Positions 55,848-64,000 of a stretch of 64,000 bases of DNA are shown here, one piece after another (within the stretch, counting starts at the first letter, position 1; every line of letters begins with the position of its first letter). The notes beneath the pieces are model-generated. The model made no database searches, had not been told where the DNA came from, and was given only the letters and a program-made list of their open reading frames with translations. This stretch comes from Peromyscus leucopus (lineage: Eukaryota; Chordata; Mammalia; Rodentia; Cricetidae): NCBI RefSeq assembly GCF_004664715.2, contig NC_051070.1, positions 72,792,200-72,856,199 on the forward strand, written 5' to 3'. The position numbers and the translations under genes are program-made.

Positions 55848-56285
55848 ATGGCCAAGTTCAAGAACCCACACACAACCAATCCCGAAAATGGCACAGAAAT
55901 GACATCAGGAAACCCTGGTGGCAAAGATCCGAGCCTCTTAAGGGGTGGGCCCCAAGTTTCTAAGGGATATGCACTTTGCCAAGAAGCACAAGAAAGGCCT
56001 GAAGAAGTTGCAGGCAAACAATGCCAAGGCCATGAGTGCACCTGCAGAGGCCACCAAAGCCCTGGGAAGCCCAAGGCAGCTAAGCCCAAGATGCCAAAAG
56101 GGCCCAACTCCAAACTCAGCGGTCTTGCTTTCATCACTCACACCAGACTTGGAAAGCAGATCTGAAGCTACATGGCCAAGGGTCATAGGCTCTGACAACC
56201 AAAGTCCAAACTTCAAACCAAGGCAGAGGCTGCAGTTCCAGCTTGGGCTCCCAAAGGTGCCCAAGCCTCTGTGAAGGCCCGGTAG
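55848..56285 (+). pseudogene. Rpl29-ps: RPL29 processed pseudogene
   Basis: An intronless copy of ribosomal protein L29 (large-subunit eL29). Recognisable pieces occur in order but in different frames: MAKFKN at 55848; [10 protein letters not shown] in the next register; [19 protein letters not shown] and QANNAKAM in a third; and KPKMPKGP and SYMAKG back in the first. At least three frameshifts and two premature stops (TGA after KQI and TGA before QPKSK) kill it. Homology seems to continue into 5' UTR just upstream and 3' UTR to about 56400, where ATTAAA and A-rich sequence occur. Absence of introns indicates retroposition. The several short frames at 55658-56333, including the minus ones, all come from this copy. 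Confidence 0.9.
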
Positions 56286-56494
56286 ATGAGGCTTCTGTCT
56301 GTCAAGATGAAGACAGATGGGCTGGTGTGACACACACTGTTTGCAGATAGTCAGTGCCCAATGTGTTTTTACAGATAAACTTGAAGCAAGATCTATTAAA
56401 ACATTATAGACAAATAAAAATAGAAGCTAAATATGACCAGATATTCACACTTATAAAATACCAATGAGAGACATAATGTGCTTTATGTGACTGC
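56286..56494. other. Pseudogene 3' UTR and unassigned AT-rich DNA
   Basis: The first part is probably RPL29 3' UTR; the rest holds nothing recognised. Confidence 0.45.
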
Positions 56495-56496
56495 TT

Positions 56497-56551
<55 letters not shown>

Positions 56552-56578
56552 CTTACTTACTTACTTACTTATTTTTTT
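56495..56578. repeat. (TTTA)n(TTAC)n tract
   Basis: About 14 TTTA units then TTAC units, likely the expanded tail of the adjoining minus-strand B1. Confidence 0.92.
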
Positions 56579-56733
56579 GGTGTTTCGAGACAGGGTTTCT
56601 CTGTGTAGCTTTGCGCCTTTCCTGGATCTCGCTCTGTAGACCAGGCTGGCCTCGGAACTCACAAAGATCCGCCTGTGTCTGCCTCCCAAGTGCTGGGATT
56701 AAAGGCGTGTGCCACCACCTCCCGGCTTTGTGC
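56579..56733 (-). repeat. B1 SINE
   Basis: 'gtttcgagacagggtttctc' through 'gctgggattaaaggcgtgtg', reverse orientation. Confidence 0.92.
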
Positions 56734-56782
56734 CACCACTGCCTGACTTGACTGCTTTTATTCTTTGCTCAGTTTGATTTGT

Positions 56783-57155
56783 GCCCTGGTTTGCTTTCTG
56801 TTGCTGTGTTGAAACTCTACCAAAACCAACACAGGAGGAAATGGTTTGTTCAGTTTACATGTTACAGTCCATCATCGAGGGAAGCCAAGTCAGAACTCAC
56901 AGCAGGAACCAAAACAGAGACCGTGGAGGGCACACTGTTCACTCGCTTGCTTCCCATGGCTTGTTTAGCGTGGTTTCTTGTATAACCCAGGACCACTTGC
57001 CAGAAACAGACTGGGCCCTCCTACATCAACCGTTAATCAAGAAAATTTCCTACAGTCACGCCCACAGGTCAGTCTGAGGGAGGCGATTCCTCAATTGAGA
57101 TTCTCTCTTACCAGATAACCCCACTCTTTGTCCAATTGACAGTAGCTAACCAGAA
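56783..57155 (-). repeat. Rodent interspersed repeat related to family R
   Basis: 'tgctttctgttgctgtgttg', 'cagtccatcatcgagggaag' and 'gtccaattgacagtagctaa' form a known type of rodent repeat similar to the minus-strand R copies. Confidence 0.55.
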
Positions 57156-57971
57156 CAACTTGTATTATCAGTTTTAAAAAGAAATCCAAAGGACTTAAAT
57201 GTACAGTCTTTAAATCTGAAGAAGAGAGAAGGAGGAAGTGTGTCTAATTTTTAGTGTGATGAAATTCTGATTGCAATAGTAACCTTGGAATAATAATTTA
57301 AAATACCCACAGAGAAATAAACATTGTGCCTCTATGTCTTCATTTATTTCTCTTTCAAATGTTAAGACATATACATTATAACATCGAATTTGAATTCAAC
57401 TGTTTTATATCCATGTTTTTTATCATTTGAATAATGATTTTAACTTAGAAGAATAAAATGAATTAATATATAAAAATTAACCATATTACATCATCCAGAA
57501 AATTATAACTTAATTATTGGTCTTTACAGTCCTACTTCAGTAAGATCAGTACCAGAACACTCAAATTTATTAAGAAAGCATGGTACATAGATGCTGTGAA
57601 AGAATGCTGTTTTACAATTCCAGTTAAGGGCCGATGCACTGGCGCCATCTGGTGGTATACATGATAAACATTGCAGCCCCTGATCAAGGAAGCGAGAGGA
57701 AGCGCTGGAGCTATCAGTTCAGCACCTAGTATCTTAGGCTTCAAAATGTATATGCATGCATCTAGGTCACTTAGCGACACTAATTATTTGTACTTAAAAA
57801 AAATTTAGGCTGGATATGCTGGCCTATCTTGTCATTCTAGCAAGATTCCGGGAAGGGAGGAAGAGAGAAAAATAAAAGATAACTAGCTGTGTTTCTTTGA
57901 AAAGCTTATATCATTCACCTACTGAATTGCCTACATAATTTTTTGAAGATAGCATTTACAAAATATGAAGT
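57156..57971. other. AT-rich unassigned DNA
   Basis: Possibly a short B1 relic at 57805-57860; no gene. Confidence 0.4.
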
Positions 57972-58160
57972 GAGCCAGGTATGGTGACACACAGGTTTGT
58001 AGTCCCAGAATTCTGGAGGCAAAGGCAGGAGAATCACTCTACATGTTTGTATGCCAGCCTGGGCTCCAAGGTGAGTTCTAGGTGTGTTGGGGCTATATAA
58101 TGATATCCTGTCTCAAAGAATGAGAGGGGGGATGGAGGGGGAGGGAGAGAGAGAGAGAAC
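57972..58160 (+). repeat. B1/B4-like SINE with GA tail
   Basis: 'gtgagccaggtatggtgaca', 'tgccagcctgggctccaagg' and a GA run at about 58130-58158. Confidence 0.7.
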
Positions 58161-58460
58161 ACACACATGTATACATATATAAAATGAAAACTAGGGTCAA
58201 GCTTGGTAGACTGTTTTTGATTCCCCAGCACTACAAGGTAATAAATAAACGAGATGCCATGGCAACTAGAATCAAATAGTCAATAACATTTTATTCAAGC
58301 ATTTTGTGTTACTTGGAAAGCTATTGTTTCATACATCCAAAGGGGGAACATTTTAAAAACAATACACAGTTTTCAGCTACAGCCACTGTTTCCCAGTAAT
58401 TACCCAAAATAACAAAGAGGGGGCGTGAGAGGACAGGCCCTCTATATGTGTTCTCTAGAC
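58161..58460. other. Unassigned DNA
   Basis: No feature recognised. Confidence 0.4.
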
Positions 58461-59087
58461 CACTATATGACTGTTGGGTCCCAGACCTGTATCAGTGGTG
58501 ACCTCTGTATGACTGTTGGGTCCCAGACCTGTATCAATGGTGACCTCTGTATGACTGTTGGGCCCCAGACCTGTATCAGTGGTGACCTCTGTATGACTGT
58601 TGGGCCCCAGACCTGTATCAATGGCGACCTCTGTATGAGTGTTGGGCCCCAGACCTGTATCTATGGTGACCTCTGTATGACTGTTGGGTCCCAGACCTGT
58701 ATCAATGGTGACCTCTGTATGACTGTTGGGCCCCAGACCTGTATCAGTGGTGACCTCTGTATGACTGTTGGGTCCCAGACCTGTATCAATGGTGACCTCT
58801 GTATGACTGTTGGGCCCCAGACCTGTATCAGTGGTGACCTCTGTATGACTGTTGGGCCCCAGACCTGTATCAATGGCAACCTCTGTATGAGTGTTGGGCC
58901 CCAGACCTGTATCTATGGTGACCTCTGTATGAGTGTTGGGCCCCAGACCTGTATCAATGGCGACCTCTGTATGACTGTTGGGTCCCAGACCTGTATCAAT
59001 GGTGACCTCTGCATTATTGTTGAGTTACAGATTTATGTCAGTGGTGACCTCTGCATTGTTGAGCCCAAGGCCGGTGTCAATGGCAGT
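58461..59087. repeat. 42-bp minisatellite, 13 good plus 2 decayed units
   Basis: Thirteen 42-bp units in perfect register (58461-59006) are followed by two degraded units (59007-59048 and 59049-59087). Each begins 'ctctgtatgactgttgggtc' and ends with a CAATGGTGAC- or CAGTGGTGAC-type end. As 42 is a multiple of three, no stop accumulates. An ATG frame from 58446 to 59090 would encode 214 residues of a 14-residue repeat, LCMTVGPQTCINGD with Ser/Pro and Ser/Asn/Tyr variants. A shorter minus frame is open as well. No splice, promoter or signal peptide supports coding, so I treat it as a minisatellite. Confidence 0.93.
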
Positions 59088-59589
59088 TAGTGGATCACTG
59101 TTGAGCTCCAGAGAAGTTAATTACCCAGGATTTGATCATGAATGCCTAGACTTCAGGGATCAGGAATTGCCCAGTGAATTCCCTAACCCTTGATGAGTTA
59201 AGTACTAGTTGTGAAATACTCTGACCATAGAACGGGACTAAAACATAGTGGGGTGATTTTGTCTTTGCCTAATAAAACAATCTCAAAATAAATTAATTAA
59301 TACTTGGAAAATAAATGTTGAGGAAGGAATAATTACTATTAGGGTCTAGGGTAGACTTAAAAGATTAGTTCCAGAGTGTAGGAAAAAGACATAGAAAGGA
59401 ACCTGTGCAACCCATTTTTATAGCGCTCCAGAGAGAGAACAGACAAATGCTTCCTACAAGCCTGAGCCCCTGACTCCACCTGACTCACACGTTATCCTCT
59501 GAGCTCCACATGCACACCACAGCATGCGAAAATTTAAAATTTCCCAACGAAAAGTTCCCAGACATGATATTTAAAAATCTGTATAATTA
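59088..59589. other. Unassigned DNA
   Basis: No feature recognised. Confidence 0.4.
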
Positions 59590-59776
59590 TTATTGTGTGT
59601 GCTATGTGTACACACATGTGCCGTGGTGTGTATCTGGAGGTTGGATGACAGCGTCATCTTTGGGGTCACCATTTGAGTCAGTTTTCTTGCTCCACCATGG
59701 ATTCCACTGAACTCAGCTGCTCAGGAGGCCTGCAGAGTAAGTACTTTCATCCACTCAGCCATCTCACTGGCCTCCT
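59590..59776 (-). repeat. B3-type SINE, diverged
   Basis: 'ggaggttggatgacagcgtc' and 'ccactcagccatctcactgg' in reversed order. Confidence 0.6.
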
Positions 59777-60198
59777 CCATACCTGAAAATGTGAGTTTCC
59801 AAATTAAAATCTCTCTGCTCCCAGAGCCAGATACCATGACCTATGAACTCTACCACCTAAACCCATGAAGCTGAAGACTGAGAACAGGCTAAAGACGATC
59901 AGAAAATCTTCCAAGACGAACGAAAACCCTACTCACAACAGCTGTCAACAGATCACAGACATCCGGCTGACAATGACTTTAAAGCAATGTGTTTTCATGG
60001 CTCTGTGGCAGAAACTCAAAGCCAGTCTGTAATGGCATCACCAGATAAACTATTCCTCGAGTCAAACAGAATAACTACTGTTCAGTGTGCAATACACACT
60101 TTCAGCCGTGCCAGAGCTTACAGAATGTTCCTCTTAAGCACACATTCTCACACACTTACTTGAGGATGTGCTTTTGAAGGGGGAGGTGGGGTGCGGAT

Positions 60199-60232
<34 letters not shown>

Positions 60233-60356
60233 CAAAAAAAACAGGTGGCCATGTGGAGTGAGAAAGAGACTACCGAAAACACTGAAGACAGAGTAACCGA
60301 TCCGAACAGACCTCTGGCAGATGCCACAGGGAAGAAACCGCCAGTGAAATGATTGC
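59777..60356. other. Unassigned DNA
   Basis: Contains an A/C-rich run (60200-60242) and no gene. Confidence 0.4.
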
Positions 60357-60894
60357 TGTCTAGGGGTCTCGATCTGCTCCATTTTCTCTGCCAGTTAAAG
60401 AATTAAAAGGTAGGAAACAGAGCCACGGGCAGTGGACGGAGGGTGGACGTCAAGCACAGCAGATGGTGAGCCAGTAATAGGGATGGCTTTTATTAGGGGT
60501 AAGAAATGCACTGGGGGTGTGGGGGGCCTGTGCAAAGCAGACGGAGGAAAGCTGAACCCTAAAAATCCACCCTCTCCTAGAGGGCTGGCGTGTGTGTGTT
60601 GGGGGAGACTTTAAGTCCTTGATGGATTTCCCCTTAATTAATGGGTACTCCGTTTGAAAACAGACAGGGTGGCTGACTGGTGTTGTGTAAACCTCTTCCG
60701 ATCTGGCTTCGAACTTGGTGAGCCAGTCCATCAGCAGGAACCCTGACTAGCTGGAGAAAATGTCTGAAAGGCCTTTGTTTTAAGCTTCCAGGCTTTTCTC
60801 TCAGGTCAGGAGAGTGAGGAAGAAGGCAGTCATCTTAGAAGTCTGCCATCTTTATTACCTATCATGGCTTCTTTCCCTCTCCACTTGTCTATCA
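60357..60894 (-). repeat. LTR-like element, family T copy 2 (538 bp)
   Basis: Begins TG ('tgtctaggggtctcgatctg') and ends CA ('ccacttgtctatca'). It has the same length and orientation as 44390-44927 and is clearly homologous. The minus-strand AATAAA equivalent lies near 60849-60855. Confidence 0.65.
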
Positions 60895-61254
60895 GGAAAC
60901 CTGTCAAACTCAGTCCCTCAAAAGTGCAAGGATTTGTGAGGAAAACTCTAATTAAGAGCATCCGTGGATTTGAGGATTCCCGTGGAGGAGGAGGAGGTAG
61001 AAGTGGAAGGAAAATGAAAGTCAATAATAACCTGCAAGAAATACATAATATGGCTTCATTTTCAATTGTTGGAGTCACAGCCCATGCCCCCAGCCAGATT
61101 CAGCCACCTGTCCTCAATCAGGAGTCACAGTCATCGTGGGAAGCAGAAAAAGGAGATGCATTCATGGGATGAGGGACAAAGAGATCCCGTGAAATCTCCC
61201 ATCCCTCTTAGGTCCTGAAACAAAGCTTGAAGTCTAAATAAGAGGTGAAGATAA
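60895..61254. other. Unassigned DNA
   Basis: The first about 40 bp resemble the sequence next to family T copy 1, so the element may extend here; otherwise nothing recognised. Confidence 0.35.
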
Positions 61255-61385
61255 GCAGTCCCTGGTGCACACCTCTAACGCCAGCGCTCAGGAGGCAGAG
61301 GCTGGTCGGTCTCTGAGTTTGAGAGGCCAGGGCTACACAGAGAAACCTTATCTTGAAAAACAAAAGAAACAAACAAAATAAGCGG
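61255..61385 (+). repeat. B1 SINE
   Basis: 'cgctcaggaggcagaggctg' through 'gggctacacagagaaacctt', CAAA-rich end. Confidence 0.8.
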
Positions 61386-62319
61386 TCCAAGCGTGGTCCC
61401 ACCCACCCTGGAGTCCTCGGTCTCATCCTGTAAGGTGGTCTGACAAGCTGTCCCAACTGCCTGACTTCTCTTTCCTGGGAAGATAAGCCACACCTCTGGC
61501 TAGGACCTTTTCCTTCTCCTGCTTGAGATTCCTGGGGGAAGTACCCATTTCTTTGGAGTCTATTGTTTTAATAGTCTGATAGATTAAGTGGGACAGAAGT
61601 GTTTCTTCTGCCAGGCCTATTACATAGGTTGTAAAATTATAGGAAGGAATGATAAAGATCACTTTATAAACAGGAACTCATAAGAGAGTTTCAATAGGCA
61701 CTAACAATGCATTCTTGGGCTTTCTGGGGAGTGTCACCTCCTGGGGTTCCTCCCCACCCGCTTCTGCTGGCCTCTCTCTGCCTGCCTGGATCTCCAGGAA
61801 TTGTAGCTTGTTTCTTGTTGGAAAGGGAAGTTTTAAATCTTGCTATGGCCCGTCCTGGGAGGCTGTAGGCAGGAATCTTTCTCCCAGTTTGTACAGTGCA
61901 ATGTGGACTCCAGAATCCCCAAGGTAGTGATCTAAGGGCCAGTATGGGTGGGGAAAGTGAGCCTGGGTCTGCACAACTCTGTCCTCTCCATCCCTGCCTG
62001 CCTTGGGTCTCCCTTTCCTTCCTTTGGTGGCTCCTTCTTTTGGAGAACCAGTCCCTGGGGAAGGGATAGGGCAGAAAGGACATCAGGGAACTAAAACAAA
62101 GAAACACACGGCAAAGACATCCTAAAACGTTCATATATTACTAAATTAGAAAGCCAAGAAAGGAGAGCTGAAATCGGAGCAAGGGAAGTGAGGGGGGACA
62201 GCAAGTTTGTCTGTCTGTCTGTTCTGATGCAAAGTCAGCAGAAAAGTCAATACATAGAAAAGACACCATTTCTAAAGCTGCAGAGGGAAGAGCGCTGGCT
62301 CTTGGGATTGAACGTAGTT
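61386..62319. other. Unassigned DNA
   Basis: A 147-codon minus frame (61691-62134) has no domain; no repeat stands out. Confidence 0.4.
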
Positions 62320-62540
62320 AGAAGGTGGTGGTGGCGTGGTGGTGGTGCACGCCCTTAATCCCAGCACTCGGGAGGCAGAGGCAGGCGGATCTCTGTGAGT
62401 TCGAGGCCAGCCTGGGCTACCAAGTGAGTTCCAGGACAGGTGCAAAGCTACACAGAGAAATCCTGTCTAGGAAAACCAAAAAAAAAAAACAAAAAAAAAA
62501 AAAAGAAAGAAAGAAAGAAAAAAAGAAGGTGGTGGTGGCG
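62320..62540 (+). repeat. Young B1 SINE with 17-bp target-site duplication
   Basis: AGAAGGTGGTGGTGGCG is present at 62320-62336 and 62524-62540, flanking a near-consensus B1 with a long A/AAAG tail. Confidence 0.92.
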
Positions 62541-62851
62541 GTGGTGGATCTCTGAGAAAGCATAAAGAGATAGAAGGCAGAAAAAGAACAGAGTCTGACC
62601 TTCAGCAGATGGGACTGTCACCTCCAAGGGCAGGTCTGTTTATGGCACCTTCTGAATAGGACACTTAGGAAAGGCTGGCTGCAGCCCTAATGCTGGTGTC
62701 TGAGATCCCTGTGAGGTGTCACATGAGCCCTGGCTCAAGTCCACGTGGTGAGCACTGCTGGTTGTCGTTACTGTCTGCTTATCCCTGCGCTTCTGTCCGT
62801 TCTGCCAGGTGAAGAAACAGATATAAGGGGAGTGATCGGTCCCAAGATCCT
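62541..62851. other. Unassigned DNA
   Basis: No feature recognised. Confidence 0.4.
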
Positions 62852-63165
62852 TGTGGTTTGAAAGAAAATGGCCCTCAGAGGGAGCGGCACTATTAGGAGA
62901 TGCAGCTTTCTTGGAGTCGGTGTGGTGTTCTTGGAGGAAGAGTGTCACTGTGGGAGTGGGTTTTGAGGTCTCCTTTGCTCAAGTTATGCTCAGTATAGGA
63001 CACGGTTCACTTCCTGTTGTCTGTGGACCAAGATGTAGAACTCTGTGTTCCCTCTCCAGCACCATTTCTGCCTGTATGCCGCCATGCTCCCCGCCATGAC
63101 AATAATGGACTAAACCTCTGAAACTGTAAGCTACCCTAGTTAAATGTTTTCCTTTAGAAAAGGTG

Positions 63166-63199
<34 letters not shown>

Positions 63200-63457
63200 C
63201 AGGGGTGGGGGTGGAGGGTGGGGAATGAGGGGGGGCTGGGGGCTGGAGAGATGGCTCAAAGATTAAGAGCACTGGCTGCTCTTCCAGAGATCCTGAGTTC
63301 AATTCCTACCAACCACATCGTGACTCACAACCATCTGTAATGAGATCTGGTGCCCTCTTCAGGCATGCAGGAGTATATGCAGCCAGATTATATACTGTAT
63401 AATAAACAAACAAACAAACAAACAAATCTCTAAAAAATAAATAAATAGATAGATAGA

Positions 63458-63504
<47 letters not shown>

Positions 63505-63561
63505 ATGTTGCTATGGTCATGGTGTCTCTTCACAGCAATGGAAACCTTAACTAAGACAACA
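62852..63561 (+). repeat. Family R repeat split by (TG)n and a B2
   Basis: The R body (62852-63167) resumes at 63507-63561 ('gttgctatggtcatggtgtc'). The gap holds a (TG)n run (63167-63198) and the B2 at 63234-63506. Confidence 0.85.
63234..63506 (+). repeat. B2 SINE with (CAAA)n(TAAA)n tail
   Basis: Near-consensus 'ggctggagagatggctcaaa', 'gctcttccagagatcctgag' and 'tggtgccctcttcaggcatg'. A tail of CAAA, GATA and TAAA units extends it to 63506. Confidence 0.92.
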
Positions 63562-63598
63562 CTGTTGAAGTGCCTATTAAGACACTTCAAAGAGGGTG

Positions 63599-63965
63599 TG
63601 GTGGTTTGAATGAAAATAGCCCACATAGATCCATAGGAAGTGACATTATTGGAGGTGTGGCCTTGTTGGAACAGGTGTGACCTTGTTGGAGAAAGTGTGT
63701 CACAGGGAGTGGGCTTTGAGGTTTCAAAGGTCACTCAGTGACAGGCTCAGTGTCCCTCTTCCTGCTTCCTGCAGATCCAGATGTAGACCTCCCAGCTACC
63801 TCTTCCAGCATCATGTCTGACTGCATGCAGCCAAGCTTCCCACCCTGACAATAATGGACTACACCTCCGAACTGTGAGCCAGCTGGCCCCAGTTGAATGT
63901 TTTCCTGTATAAGAGTTGCCATGGTCACGCTGTCTTTTCACAGCAATAGAACCCTAACTTTGACA
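63599..63965 (+). repeat. Family R repeat, copy at right edge
   Basis: 'gtggtggtttgaatgaaaat', 'aggtgtggccttgttgg', 'agcaatagaaccctaact'; complete within the window. Confidence 0.85.
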
Positions 63966-64000
63966 GAGGGTTTTGTGGACGAGAATGGATGTGTTGTTTT

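Noticed and set aside
55658..55963. Possible intact L29-like protein
   Set aside because: The L29-like pieces lie in three different frames with stops between, so this is a processed pseudogene rather than a gene.
58425..59090. Coding gene for a 14-residue repeat protein
   Set aside because: The open frame is explained by a 42-bp unit divisible by three; no signal peptide, splice site or promoter was seen, and a minus frame is open too.
44390..60894. Full provirus bounded by the two 538-bp elements
   Set aside because: The 15.4 kb between them is a mosaic of SINEs, L1 pieces and a pseudogene with no retroviral gag/pol/env in order.

Overview
This is nuclear DNA from a rodent, most likely a cricetid (hamster, vole or deer-mouse relative). 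The evidence is the dense set of B1, B2, B3, B4 and ID-type SINEs, rodent L1 fragments, LTR remnants and long microsatellites. The young B1 copies have the cricetid-looking 3' half with an AAAGGCGCAAAGCTACACAG motif. Coding density is very low: three intact protein genes, three tRNA genes, one decayed tRNA and one ribosomal-protein pseudogene in 64 kb.

The three protein genes are single-coding-exon members of the vertebrate RNase A superfamily, all on the + strand: Rnase12 (17.3-17.7 kb), Rnase11 (23.9-24.5 kb) and Rnase9 (37.3-37.8 kb). Each coding exon follows a clear 3' splice acceptor, so the promoters lie in non-coding 5' exons that I cannot place. All three encode small, Cys-rich proteins with a hydrophobic N-terminal segment and lack one or more catalytic residues. 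That fits the 'non-active' RNases of the male reproductive tract. The order tRNA cluster - RNASE12 - RNASE11 - RNASE9 matches my memory of the mammalian RNase A cluster (human 14q11.2, mouse chr 14). Rnase10 would be expected next, just beyond the right edge.

Layout: 0-5 kb, repeats, including one rodent repeat nested in another. 5-10 kb, a GC-rich, repeat-poor island with tRNA-Thr(TGT), tRNA-Pro(AGG), tRNA-Leu(AAG, minus strand) and a tRNA-Pro relic. 10-17 kb, GT/CA/GA tracts, SINEs and two solo-LTR-like elements. 17-25 kb, Rnase12 and Rnase11 in fairly repeat-poor DNA. 25-37 kb, sparse repeats, a 35-bp minisatellite, an ERV-L-type pol fossil, and an LTR split by an L1 3' end with a 16-bp target-site duplication. 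37-38 kb, Rnase9. 38-64 kb, repeat-rich DNA with L1 pieces, several LTRs (including two 538-bp copies of one family), an RPL29 processed pseudogene, and a 42-bp minisatellite that keeps a long reading frame open.

I found no clear new biological system. The observations most worth checking are the apparent paired loss of one RNase disulfide in Rnase11, a start-stop AUG just upstream of Rnase12, and the 42-bp minisatellite with a 6-unit higher-order duplication. Repeat family names rest on motif recognition, not alignment, so edges are approximate. No database search was run.
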